From: Ciona savignyi
Lineage: Eukaryota; Chordata; Ascidiacea; Phlebobranchia; Cionidae
Direction: 5' to 3'
Assembly (NCBI GenBank): GCA_000149265.1
Contig: CH003389.1
Coordinates: 322,829-386,828 of the forward strand
DNA length: 64,000 bases
The position numbers and the translations under genes are program-made. Each line of letters starts with the position of its first letter. Within the stretch, counting starts at the first letter, position 1. The notes below the pieces were generated by a model. That model had not been told where the DNA came from. It was given only the letters and a program-made list of their open reading frames with translations, and ran no database searches. This document shows positions 46,753-56,546 of this stretch, one piece after another.

Positions 46753-46944
46753 TCAGGAAATAAAAGACGCCGATGTTAAATTACTAATCATTTCCGCGTA
46801 GTTTTTTTTCTGTACACCACATTCGTAGGCAGTATCGCTAGCGGCCAAGACACTGGTACCAAGTCTTTTTTCGTGCTTTGCATCTTTAAAACAAGATTTA
46901 ATACAACCTGAACTTGCTGGAGGCATGTAGCCACAACATAAACT
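46753..46944 (-). CDS. Candidate terminal exon, Cys-rich, unidentified
   Basis: On the minus strand a possible acceptor (GACGCTAAATTCAG) precedes an open segment of about 63 codons. It starts FMLWLHAS-like in one frame, but in the longest frame it reads LCCGYMPPASSGC, then CIKSCFKDAKHEK and AAYECGVQ-like sequence (TAYECGVQKKNY), before a stop at 46753. Five or six cysteines suggest a small extracellular domain, but I do not recognise the family. It ends 60 bp upstream of the lectin start on the same strand. No upstream exon was found, and part of the flanking intron belongs to a degenerate repeat, so this may be spurious. Confidence 0.25.
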   Translation of the reverse strand, partial: SLCCGYMPPASSGCIKSCFKDAKHEKRLGTSVLAASDTAYECGVQKKNYAEMISNLTSASFIS

Positions 46945-47255
46945 GAATTTAGCGTCAAGGAATGACACGTAAAATTGTATTACCAAAAACAAATTTTGTT
47001 AATTGAGTTCTTAAAAAATTAATTAAAAAACTTTTAGGTTTTCGTGCTTAGGCCTTTTGAAACATAATTTCACTTAACTTAAAGTTGGCCAAGACATGGC
47101 ATTTAAAGTCAAGAAAGACACAATAAATAATATTTTACCACAAACAAATTTTGTTGATTGCGTTTTAGTTATTTGATCAAATTTGCCCGAAACAGCGCAT
47201 TTTAAATCAAGAAAGACAAAATAAACATGACCAAAAACAAATTTTCCGCAGATTA
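46945..47255. repeat. Degenerate local repeat, three copies
   Basis: The pattern GTCAAGAAAGACACAATAAA plus CCACAAACAAATTTTGTTGA occurs three times, near 46949-47005 (diverged), 47105-47163 and 47205-47250. The spacing is irregular at about 100-150 bp. Confidence 0.65.
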
Positions 47256-47947
47256 GTAAAGCCCGTCAGCGTTTTCGATGACGCAGTTCAAAATAGCATA
47301 GCTTCTTCAATTTTATTCAGATAACTCCAGCAAAAGACATGACAATACTATTGAGATATGTATAGCAACCAGGGATAATTTGCATATAATTATCACAATA
47401 TAATCGCATAATATCTCTGATGTATAAATAAGGTATTTACCTCGTTATCACACCAAACACTTGAATAAGACTATGTGTTGGTGTCCTGCTTTTATCGTCC
47501 CCATTGTATAAATTGTATATTATGACGCATTTCACCAAGAAGACCACGTTTTCACCCGATCCGTCTATTTTTCATCGCTTGTAGCGGCATGAAAATGGGA
47601 CAGATCGTCGCTTGTAGCGGGACTGTCATATGCGATTTATCTGCTGGCAGATGGCAAATCCCGATTGAAGCGGCAGATCCTATGCTTGCTGTATCTGCTG
47701 GGATTGCGCCCTCCAGCGTATGTACTCAACGAAGCGTTTCACGATTTTACTGTTGTTATCAGGTTTTGGTAACTGGGTTCTGGTTAGGCTTAAAATTCTC
47801 TGTGATGACGATTTGTGTATAACATTGTGGCAGGGATAGGTGCTTTGTGCACACTTAATACAGATAGTAGCTTGTAGCACTGAGCAGTCTTATGTCAACA
47901 AAGCTTAAAGTAGAAGTACCGGTATGTAGTAGGAAGGCTAGGCGACA
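47256..47947. other. Gene-free flank of the minisatellite
   Basis: I recognise no gene. CGCTTGTAGCGG occurs twice (about 47577 and 47613) within a small duplicated block. Confidence 0.5.
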
Positions 47948-50935
47948 TAGTGGGTGTTGGTTGCCCGGGTAGTGGTTGCCTGGGTGGTGGTTGCCTGGGT
48001 GGTGGTTGCTTGGGTGTTGGTTTCCCGGGTGGTTGTTGCCCCTCGTGTTTGCTTGGGGTGGTGGTTGCTTGGGGTGGTGGTTGCTTGGGGTGGTTACTTG
48101 GGGTGGTGGTTGCTTGGGGTGGTTACTTGGGATGGTGGTTGCTTGGGGTGGTTACTTGGGATGGTGGTTGCTTGGGTGGTGTTTGCCCGGGTGGTGGTTG
48201 CTTGAAGTGGTGGTTGCTTGAAGTGGTGGTTGCTTGAAGTGGTTACTGGGGGTGCTGGTTGCTTGGGTGGTGTTTGCTTGGGTGGTGTTTGCACAGCTGG
48301 GTTTGTCCGGGTGGTGGTTGCCTGGGTCCTGGGTGGTGGTCACCCGGGTGGTGGTTGCTTGGGGTGTTGTTTTCCCGGGTGGTGGTTGCCTGGGTGGTGG
48401 TTGCTTGGGTGGTGTTTGCCCGGGTGGTGATTGCCCAAGTGACGGTTGCACGACTGGGTTTGCCCGAGTGGTGGTTCCCCAGGTAGTGTTTGCTGGGGTG
48501 GTGGTTGTCTGGGTGGTGGTTGCCCGGGTGGTGGGGTGATGGTTGCTTGTTGCCCGGGTGGTGGTTACTTGGGTGGTGGTTGCCCAGGTGGTGGTTTCCC
48601 GGGTGGTGGTTGCCCTGGTGGGGGGGTGATGGTTGCTTGGGTGGTTGTTGCCTGGGTGCTTGTTGCCTGGGTGCTTGTTGCCTGTGTGGTGGTTGCCCAA
48701 GTGGTGGTTGCCCGGGTGGTGGTTGCCCGGGTGGTGGCTGCCCGGGTGGTGGTTGCCCGGGTGGTGGGGTGATGGTTGCTTGGGGTGGTTGTTGCCTGGG
48801 TGGTGGGGTGATGGTTGCTTGGGTGGTGGTTGCCTGGCTGGTGGTTGCCCTGGTGGTGATGGTTGCTTGGGTGGTTGTTGTCTGGGGTGGTGGTTGCCTG
48901 GGTGGTGGTTGCTTGGGGTGGTGGTTGCATGGGTGGTGGTTGCCCTGGTGGTGATGGTTGCTTGGGTGGTTGTTGTCTGGGGTGGTGGTTGCCTGGGTGG
49001 TGGTTGCTTGGGGTGGTGGTTGCATGGGTGGTGGTTGCCCGGGTGGTGGTTGCCCGGGTGGTGGCTGCCCGGGTGGTGGCTGCCCGGGTGGTGGGGTGAT
49101 GGTTGCTTGGGGTGGTTGTTGCCTGGGTGGTGGGGTGATGGTTGCTTGGGTGGTGGTTGCCTGGCTGGTGGTTGCCCTGGTGGTGATGGTTGCTTGGGTG
49201 GTTGTTGTCTGGGGTGGTGGTTGCCTGGGTGGTGGTTGCTTGGGTGGTGGTTGCCCGGGTGGTGGTTGCACGAGTGGTGGTTGCCCTGGTGGTGGGGTGA
49301 TGGTTGCTTGGGGTGGTGGTTGCTCGGGTGGTTGTTGCCTGGGTGGTGGTTGCCTGGGTGGTGGTTGCCTGGGTGGTGGTTGCACGAGTGGTGGCTGCCC
49401 GGGTGATGGTTGCTTGGGGTGGTGGTTGCCCGGGTGGTGGGGTGATGGTTGCTTGGGGTGGTGGTTGCCCGGGTGGTGGTTGCCCGGGTGGTGGTTGCCC
49501 TGGGGAGGGGGGTGATGGTTGCTTGGGTGGTTGTTGCCTGGGTGATTGTTGCCCTAGTGGTGGTTGCCCGGGTGGTGGTTGCCCGGGTGGTGGGGTGATG
49601 GTTGCTTGGGGTGGTGGTTGCCCGGGTGGTGGTTGCCCGGGTGGTGGTTGCCCGGGTGGTGGTTGCCCTGGTGGGGGGTGATGGTTGCTTGGGTGGTTGT
49701 TGCCCGGCTGGTGGTTGCCCTGGTGGTGGTTGCCCTGGTGGTGGTTGCCTGGGTGGTGGTTGCCCGAGTGGTGGTTGCCCTGGTGGGGGGGTGATGGTTG
49801 CTTGGGTGGTTGTTGCCTGGGTGGTGGTTGCCCTAGTGGTGGTTGCCCGGGTGGTGGTTGCCCGGGTGGTGGTTGCCCTAGTGGTGGTTGCCCGGGTGGT
49901 GGTTGCCCTAGTGGTGGTTGCCCGGGTGGTGGTTGCCCGGGTGGTGGTTGCCCGGGTGGTGGTTGCCCGGGTGGTGGTTGCCCTGGTGGGGGGGTGATGG
50001 TTGCTTGGAGTAGTTGTTGCCCGGGTGGTTGTTGCTTGGGTGGTTGTTGCCTGGGTGGTGGTTGCCCTAGTGGTGGTTGCCCGGGTGGTGGTTGCCCGGG
50101 TGGTGGTTGCCCGGGTGGTGGTTGCCCTGGTGGGGGGTGATGGTTGCTTGGGTGGTTGTTGCCCGGCTGGTGGTTGCCCTGGTGGTGGTTGCTTGGGGTG
50201 ATGGTTGCTTGGGTGCTGGTAGCCCGGGTGGTGGTTGCCCTGGTGGTGGTTGCTTGGGGTGATGGTTGCTTGGGGTGATGGTTGCTTGGGGTGATGGTTG
50301 CTTGGGGTGATGGTTGCTTGGGTGGTGGTTGCCCGGGTGGTGGTTGCCTGGGTGGTGGTTGCCCGAGTGGTGGTTGCCTGGGTGGTGGTTGCCCGAGTGG
50401 TGGTTGCCTGGGTGGTGGTTGCCCGAGTGGTGGTTGCTTGGGTGGTGGTTGCCCTGGTGGTGATGGTTGCTTGGGTGGTTGTTGTCTGGGGTGGTGGTTG
50501 CCTGGGTGGTGGTTGCTTGGGGTGGTGGTTGCCTGGGTAGTGGTTGCCCGAGTGGTGGTTGCTTGGGTGGTGGTTGCCTGGAGTGGTGGTTGCCCGGGTG
50601 GTGGTTGCCCGGGTGGTGGTTGCCCGGGTGGTGGTTGCCTGGATGATTGTTGCCCGGGTGGTGGTTACCCGGGTGGTGGCTGCCCGGGTGGTGGGGTGAT
50701 GGTTGTTTGGGTGATGGTTGCCCGGGTGGTGGTTGCTTGAGGTGGTCGTTGCCTAGGTGGTGGTTGCATGGGTGGTGGTTGATTGGATTGGTTATTGCCT
50801 GGGTGGTTGTTGCCTGGGTGGTGGTTGCTTGGGGTGGTTATTACCTGGGAGGTGGTTGCATGGGTGGTAGTTGCCTGAGTGGTGGTTGACTGGGGTGGTG
50901 GTTGCTTGGACCGTGGTTGATAGGGTGGTAGGATA
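47948..50935. repeat. G-rich minisatellite of a roughly 15-bp unit, about 3 kb
   Basis: The plus strand is a continuous array of GGTGGTTGCCCGG-type units, commonest form GGGTGGTGGTTGCCC. Variants include CTTGG, CCTGG, CCCTA and CCGAG in the variable part. The unit length is divisible by three, so all three plus frames and some minus frames stay open for long distances. Longer patterns recur, such as GGGGTGATGGTTGCTTGG followed by GGTTGTTGCCTGGG, giving higher-order blocks of roughly 100-300 bp; the blocks at 48770-48960 and 49095-49240 are almost the same. Guanine is heavily biased to one strand. Open frames here are not taken as genes. Confidence 0.97.
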
Positions 50936-50991
50936 GAATGTTTGTTTTACACAAGGAGCGCTATCATACAGGCTATCGACAGTATCTGGGT

Positions 50992-51003
50992 GGGGGGGGG
51001 GGG
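50992..51003 (+). repeat. G12 homopolymer
   Basis: Twelve consecutive G follow CTGGGT just downstream of the minisatellite. The length is likely unstable and hard to sequence. Confidence 0.95.
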
Positions 51004-51249
51004 CTGTACGCTGTATTTGTGGTATTAATTGGGGTTCACGCCATATGCTATGTATTATTGTGCCAGCGGGGTATTATAGTTTTATTGTCAATCAGGTTGT
51101 TGATTTCTTAATAATATATATATTTAAAAAGTACTTGTATTAGCTAAAATCCTCAAATAAAGCATGCCTAAGAAAACCCATTACAGATGCGTTTTGGTTA
51201 ATATTTTAGCTTAATTAAATGATCGTTGCATATTGGGTATTGATGTTAG

Positions 51250-51550
51250 TCCGGCCCGTTGGTCTAACGGTTAAGTGCGTCGCCTTTCAATCGAAAGGTT
51301 GCAGGTGCGAAACTGGTCGTTAGCTAGTAGGTTGTGTCCTTGGGCAAGGCACTTACAGACATTGCCTGAATCCAGCGGATTAATGGGTTCTACCAAATTG
51401 AAGGAACGTGTCTATCACATATATACAGCACACTGCAATAGCTCCGGTAACCCGACGATGGGCGCGAGGTAATCTGACGATTTCCCGTGTGTTAACCCCC
51501 TTGGTTTTCCTATTCACGGGGATAAAGATGAATATCCTATCCTATCCTAT
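51250..51550 (+). mobile_element. SINE-A, full length and well preserved
   Basis: This is the cleanest plus-strand copy: GGCCCGTTGGTCTAACGG, B-box region GGTTGCAGGTGCGAAACTGG, complete body and the tail ATCCTATCCTATCCTATG. Short flanks ATGTTAGT and ATGTAAGT may be a target duplication with one mismatch. Confidence 0.92.
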
Positions 51551-52022
51551 GTAAGTTCTGTTTTATATACGGTATCGGTACTTTAAAACTTATACAAAGA
51601 TGGGATATTGTAAATTGAATGTGTTTTATATTTAATGTATATATATATATAAATTTTCTGTATTTATTAAAAAAATATATATATTTGGAAATAAATTATG
51701 CATTTAAACTGTCTTGTTAATATTATATCTTATTAAACATAATTTAAACAATTGATAATATTAATTTAGTATTATTAATTTTATCATAGATCATTCTACA
51801 ACTAGATAGCGCAACCGGACTGCGGGCAGTATTTTGGCAAGAGCTCCTGTTACAATGCCCTTTGCTGTCCTGATCTTCTTTAACAAAAGTTAAAGAAGGC
51901 GGAAAATACATTGGAGCAATCAAAAAAGAACTTAATGCAATGTAGCATTGTCCCACCAAGGTTAGTATTGTCTAGCTTTCCTTCTTATGCAAAATCTAAT
52001 TGATTGCCGTTCGTATTTCTAG
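51551..52022. other. AT-rich gene-free stretch
   Basis: TA-rich simple sequence occupies about 51635-51690. No recognisable coding sequence was seen before the candidate exon at 52023. Confidence 0.5.
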
Positions 52023-52236
52023 GAAACTTAAGTGTGGATGCTGTAAAGAAATTGTTGGAAAATCCCCATGTACAAGAAGCACTTCGTTTAAACCTCACGC
52101 ACCAAGAACAGTATACATTATGGTGGTTGCCCGGGTGGTGGTTTCATTTCAGATTTCAATTAGAATTTCTTGAAAAACAAAACAAAGGGGACCAGGACGA
52201 AGAAGAAGTAATTAAAGTGGCCTCCCTGATAACCAA
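52023..52236 (+). CDS. Candidate single exon of an unidentified gene, carrying a minisatellite-unit insert
   Basis: After the acceptor TCGTATTTCTAG an open frame encodes NLSVDAVKKLLENPHVQEAL, then LNLTHQEQYT, then an odd LWWLPGWWF, then FRFQLEFLEKQNKGDQDEEE and VIKVASLITK, up to the donor AA|GTATGT. The charged, helix-like sequence looks like a real coding exon, but I do not recognise the family and found no partner exons. The LWWLPGWW stretch comes from TGGTGGTTGCCCGGGTGGTGG (about 52120-52142). This is the unit of the minisatellite 1.2 kb upstream, and it keeps the frame open. It may be an orphan exon left by local rearrangement. Confidence 0.4.
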
Positions 52237-52339
52237 GTATGTATACATGTACCTACCGGTTTATATTGATATTCATACATTAATGTATACTCTATAAATC
52301 GTGTCCTATTTGAATACATGTCGTATATGCTGATCTTAC

Positions 52340-52591
52340 TTTGGCATCTGGGTAAGCCTTTAAGATTTCCTCCCAAAACAGATAACAGGGACTATCGAGG
52401 ACTGCATCAACGCCTTTGTACATTCTCTTAAAGTCCTCAGCTGTTGCTCCATATTTAATAAGTTTGCGCCATTCCTTTCCCAGGTACCACGAGTTTTCCA
52501 GCCAGTCGTATGTATTGTATCCAAACTCTTGGAACACTGCTGCCATGGTTTTAGTACCAGTTTTGGCATAACCGGCATAAATGACCTTCAT
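52340..52591 (-). pseudogene. Sulfotransfer_4-like copy 2, exon 1 only
   Basis: This is an 84-codon first exon, clearly the same as in copies 1 and 3, with YAGYAKTGTKTM, DWLENSWYLGKEW and an intact donor (AAA|GTAAGA). Similarity to copy 1 continues about 45 bp into intron 1 and stops abruptly at about 52293. Exons 2-4, the second phosphate-binding segment and the membrane helix are absent downstream on the minus strand. The upstream flank to about 53040 is also shared. It is therefore a truncated duplicate next to unrelated sequence. Confidence 0.85.
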
Positions 52592-52819
52592 TCTTTCCTT
52601 TTGTTGCTATAGATGCTCACTTAAGTCAAGAAGAGACGTGTAGGCGAGCTACGTTTATATGCACAATAACCAGTTCACAATCATCTGTTTTATTGGCCAA
52701 AGTTAGCAAATGCTACATTAATGATTAACCGCAATGATATTCACTTTTGAAGCGTTTCGTTTTACGAGTTGGCGGAGGCCATTAAAAGTTGTTAACTAGT
52801 GCGGAGCATGAACATCAAA

Positions 52820-53040
52820 AATAAGTTTGGTTACCCACAAACCTATAAGTTTTTGCCAGCAGAAACAAGCGGCAAACTCGGTGTATAAAATTATACACCC
52901 TGCTTGCGCAAACGTGGAAACCAAGATGTTTTTGCAAATTGTGGTGATTAAGCAAGTGGTTGACACTCTCGAGTTGTTAATTCAGGTTTTGAAGTCAATA
53001 TGGCGGATACTTTACATAAAAGCCAAAGTGCAGCATACAT
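52820..53040 (+). repeat. Right-end variant fragment of the foldback-like family
   Basis: This matches 59085-59310 and 62085-62330. Shared words include GGTTACCCACAAACCTATA, CTCGGTGTATAAAAT and GTGGTTGACACTCTCGAG. It follows the upstream flank of a Sulfotransfer_4-like first exon, as at 62.1 kb. Confidence 0.65.
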
Positions 53041-53159
53041 ATAACTAGTTCAAATTTGGGCAATTAGCTCCAGAAAATCAAATGCCAAAAAAGTTAAGTA
53101 TGCTTAAAAAACGTAAATAGTAATACCTTCATGTTACCACGGAAAATCACTTAAAGTAA

Positions 53160-53443
53160 AAATACACAGTAAACTAGAGAGTGCCAACCACGTGTTTAAC
53201 CACTACTATTTGTAAAACAAATGTTGTATGCCATAACCAGAACTTGTATTTTATACACTGAGTATGTAGTTTGTTTCTGCAAACATAAACGCATGGGTCC
53301 CAGAGTTATCAAACCAAACTTTTTTTTACTGTGTTATTAAAAAAAGAAATAATCGTGTTATATTTGAGAACATTTCATTACATATGTTTTAAATTAAAAC
53401 TTCTTTTTAGCGCTGTAGTGAAATGAAGCGAAATTCGAAACAA
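53160..53443 (+). repeat. Left arm of a foldback-like copy, part 1 (interrupted by the LTR element)
   Basis: This starts ACTAGAGAGTGCCAACCACG and continues through GCATAAACGCATGGGTCCC to AGCGCTGTAGTGAAATGAAG. It breaks at the retrotransposon insertion, and the arm resumes at 56547. Confidence 0.8.
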
Positions 53444-53607
53444 CTTACTGTTTGCACCATATTTGCTGTATGGTTTTGTATTCGTGCCACTCATTGCGCT
53501 ACGAGGTTCAACTGAAAACACACTTTAAACGTGGCGAAAGCACAGAGTCACAAGAACAGATGATGGTAAGGTTCTGTGTCACAATAGAAACTTATAAACA
53601 CGTAACA

Positions 53608-53620
53608 TCTTCCTTTCTTT
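53608..53620 (-). other. Polypurine tract of the LTR element
   Basis: The minus strand reads AAAGAAAGGAAGA immediately before the 3' LTR, the usual place for plus-strand priming. Confidence 0.8.
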
Positions 53621-53717
53621 AAGAAATGTAAACACAACAGGTAAACAAAACATGATTGAGTAATTAAATAAACAAGATAGGTTTGCGATATACAAGAAAG
53701 AAGCAGTATAAAATACG

Positions 53718-55181
53718 TTATCCAACGACGTAATCGTTATACCTTTGCGGCATGTGGATAATGCGCGTTCTGGTGCGTCGCACCGGCGGTAAGAGTGGGG
53801 GAGGCGAGTTGTTATTATTTACAACGCGTGTAGGTGTTGACAACGCAGGTGTTGAAGTTTGCTCACTTTGAGGTGTTATTGGCAATGGATCCCAAGCTGA
53901 AGTTATCATTTTTTCGTTACTCGTTCTAAGAAAGCGGCGGTTACGACGGAGCAATAATCCATCGAGGTCCACTAGATATGATCGCGGACCTACACGCCGT
54001 ATGCACTTTGCGAGTTCCCAAATCCTTCTTCTTCCAAATGGTTGCACCCATACAGTCTGCCCAGGTGACAACTCGCTGAGTTGTCTGCTACCTCTGTCGT
54101 AAAACGCCTTTGCCTTCCTTCTCTTTCTCTGTAAATTACTTCGTACGTCCTTTACCACTTGTGGTACCAAAAGTTTTCGTGACGTTGGTAACGCAGTACG
54201 AGTTCTCCTCGACATCAATCGCTGCACTGGACTGCTTGCCATTCCTTCAGTTGGGGTGTTTCGCCAATCCAATATAGCTTTCCATGGATCCTCGTTGGCG
54301 TGCATACACTTTTTTAGAAGGAGTTTTGCAATTTTTACTGCAGATTCCGACTTTCCGTTTGAGGGTGCATAGAGCGGAGACGAGGTAACGTGTCGAAAAT
54401 CCCATTCTCTTGCAAATTCTCGAAATTGATCGCAGTCGAATTGCGGACCATTGTCGGTGATTATGTTTTCCGGAATGCCATGACGACTAAAATGCTCTTT
54501 GCATAGATTAATAACGCAGTGAGCACGCATACTTATAACTTCCGACAATTCCCAAAAATCGGAATAGAAATCGACAATTACAAGGAAATTTCTATCGCCA
54601 ATACTGAACAAATCCATTCCCACTTTGCTCCATGGTCTCTCGGTAAGATCATGTGAAATCATTGGTTCCTTTTGTTGTCGCGGCTTCATTTCATTGCAAG
54701 TTAAACACTGCGAAACAAAGGTACGAATTTCCTCTGTCATTCTCGGCCAGAAAACAAATTCGCGTGCTTTCCGAAGACACGCTTCTTCTCCTAAATGGCT
54801 GCTATGAATTTGTTTTAGCGTGTCCACGCGCAATGTTTTTGGTATCAATATTCGTTGACCTTTGTAGATTACACCATCTTGTTCAGTGAGCTCATCGCGG
54901 TAGTTCCAAAATTGGTGAAGAACTGGCGGAACCGCAGATTGCCGACGAGGCCAGCCATTCAGTATAATGGTCTTCAGCATTTGTAACGTCGAGTCAGCTT
55001 GTGTACTCGATTGAATCTCTCTTAATCTCTCGGTTGTGACGGGCAGGTTTTCTGCAAACTGAATTTCCTCCAGTTTATGACCGAATTGGGAAGATTTGTT
55101 GCAAAATATCGCATATTTATCCATCTCTTCCTCCTCCTGTTGCGGTGTAAGATGATTCTTTATTGGTGCTCTGGACAGCAT
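53718..55181 (-). CDS. Integrase-containing part of the Ty3/gypsy pol
   Basis: This 487-codon frame carries the H2C2 zinc-binding segment (HSSHLGEE and CLTCNEMK). The integrase core has the acidic triad in context: MDLFSIGDRNFLVIVDF, then IITDNGPQFDCDQF, then SNGKSESAVKIA. The C-terminal part (AKAFYDRGSRQLSELSPGQT, VGPRSYLVDLDG) is typical of metazoan Ty3/gypsy. The apparent ATG is internal to pol: sequence just upstream continues RNase H and its tail in another frame. A frame change near 55200 separates it from the upstream pol frame. Confidence 0.92.
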   Translation of the reverse strand: MLSRAPIKNHLTPQQEEEEMDKYAIFCNKSSQFGHKLEEIQFAENLPVTTERLREIQSSTQADSTLQMLKTIILNGWPRRQSAVPPVLHQFWNYRDELTEQDGVIYKGQRILIPKTLRVDTLKQIHSSHLGEEACLRKAREFVFWPRMTEEIRTFVSQCLTCNEMKPRQQKEPMISHDLTERPWSKVGMDLFSIGDRNFLVIVDFYSDFWELSEVISMRAHCVINLCKEHFSRHGIPENIITDNGPQFDCDQFREFAREWDFRHVTSSPLYAPSNGKSESAVKIAKLLLKKCMHANEDPWKAILDWRNTPTEGMASSPVQRLMSRRTRTALPTSRKLLVPQVVKDVRSNLQRKRRKAKAFYDRGSRQLSELSPGQTVWVQPFGRRRIWELAKCIRRVGPRSYLVDLDGLLLRRNRRFLRTSNEKMITSAWDPLPITPQSEQTSTPALSTPTRVVNNNNSPPPLLPPVRRTRTRIIHMPQRYNDYVVG

Positions 55182-55278
55182 GTCTGCAGTAATTTGTTGT
55201 TTTCCAGGAAAATGTACACGACCGTTATAGGATATTTTTGCAACCGTAGAAGCATACGCTGCAACCGTTTAGGCGCGG

Positions 55279-56325
55279 TTACCAATGGCTTGGAGAATAT
55301 CGTTTCCAAAGGTTTGTGGTCTGTTTTATAACCGTGACCTTTGAACGGCCAGAAATGTATTGATCAAATTTCTCGCATGAAAACACAATCGCCAGGCACT
55401 CTTTTTCTATTTGAGCATATTTTTGTTCGGTTTGCGTCAACGATCTCGATGCAAATGTCACCGGTTGATTATCTTGCAACAGAACTGCACCTAAACCTAT
55501 TTGGCTCGCGTCGCATTCAATAATTACCTCTTTTAGTACGTCATAATACGCGAGTACGGGTGCTTGTGACACAAGTGTTTTTACTTTGTTAAATGCTTCG
55601 TCATGCTTTGTGGTCCACTCCCAGCTAGCAGCTTTATCGGTTAATCGACGTAGGGGTTCGCACACTTCTGAGAGTTTTGGAAGGAATCTGGAAAGATAGT
55701 TAACGAATCCAATTAGTCTTTGCACTCCTATGACGTCTGTCGGGGCATCTAACTTCACAATAGATTCAATTTTACCAGGATCTGGCTTTAAACCATCACT
55801 TGTGATTAAATGACCCATATAAGTGACCGACGTCTGACGTAATTTAAGCTTCTTCCTGTTAAACTTTAAATTAACTTGTCGAGCTCGGTTAAACAGTTTT
55901 TCTAAGTTAGTATCATGGTCGTGAATTGATTGCTGCATATCTTCCCCGCACCCATAGACTAAAATGTCATCCGCAATAACTTCAATGCCATTCATACCTT
56001 GTACAATCTCATGTTGTCGACGCTGGTATTCTTCGGGCGCGGATGAGATACCGAAAGGCATACGAAGCCAGCGATAGCGGCCAAACGGGGTCCAGAACGT
56101 TGTAAGGAAACTGCTCTCCTCATCCAATTTTATATAGACCCGATAGCAATCCTCACCCATCACCACAAGAAAGGTCGAAATACGAACTACCTCTTGCTTG
56201 GCATTTAATCCCGTGGCAATTTCATAATTCTGCCACTGCTCTATGAAGAATGTCCAATTTTCAGAAACATTTCCTCCCATTATTATCATCGGTCTTGGAA
56301 TCGGAAGGTTGCTATTTGTCTCCAT
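55279..56325 (-). pseudogene. Gag N-terminus joined directly to reverse transcriptase/RNase H
   Basis: The first 65 or so codons (ENWTFFIEQWQNYEIATGLN, VVRISTFLVVMGEDCYRVY) are the gag N-terminal region. At about 56127 the frame jumps into the reverse-transcriptase palm (TPFGRYRWLRMPFGISSAPE), with the catalytic box IADDILVYG (normally Y-x-D-D). Thumb (GHLITSDGLKPDPGK) and RNase H (IIECDASQIGLGAVLLQDNQ, YAQIEKECLAIVF) follow. The jump keeps one open frame, so it looks like a clean internal deletion rather than decay. Near 55345 a frameshift turns the RNase H end out of frame. Protease and the fingers of reverse transcriptase are gone, so it cannot be autonomous. Confidence 0.85.
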
Positions 56326-56370
56326 TATTGCTTGCCGCTTACAAATTCGTTCTTAGCAGTAATTATTTTA

Positions 56371-56382
56371 CTTCTGACACCA
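56371..56382 (-). other. Primer-binding site, tRNA-Leu type
   Basis: The minus strand reads TGGTGTCAGAAG directly after the 5' LTR. It is complementary to a tRNA 3' end CTTCTGACACCA, as found in leucine tRNAs. Confidence 0.75.
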
Positions 56383-56546
56383 TGTTTGCACCATATTTGC
56401 TGTATGGTTTTGTATTCGTGCCACTCATTGCGCTACGAGGTTCAACTGAAAACACACTTTAAACGTGGCGAAAGCACACAGTCACAAGAACAGATGATGG
56501 TAAGGTTCTGTGTCACAATAGAAACTTATAAACACGTAACACTTAC

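Larger units (their letters stand above)
53449..56541 (-). mobile_element. Ty3/gypsy LTR retrotransposon, recent but internally deleted
   Basis: The element is 3093 bp. Two 159-bp LTRs lie at 53449-53607 and 56383-56541. Each starts TG and ends CA on the plus strand, and I count one difference (GCACAGAGTC against GCACACAGTC). The 5-bp target duplication CTTAC stands at 53444-53448 and 56542-56546. A primer-binding site abuts the right LTR and a polypurine tract abuts the left one, so transcription runs on the minus strand. The coding interior keeps a gag start, the later part of reverse transcriptase, RNase H and integrase. The rest of gag, protease and the first part of reverse transcriptase are missing. 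Confidence 0.95.

Noticed and set aside
48152..50889. Many long open frames (up to 380 codons) across the minisatellite, Pro/Gln/His-rich on one strand and Gly/Val/Trp-rich on the other
   Set aside because: The repeat unit is a multiple of three without stops, so several frames on both strands stay open at once. There is no splice or start context and no non-repeat coding sequence.
54625..54889. Plus-strand frames inside the LTR element
   Set aside because: They are antisense shadows of the integrase frame.
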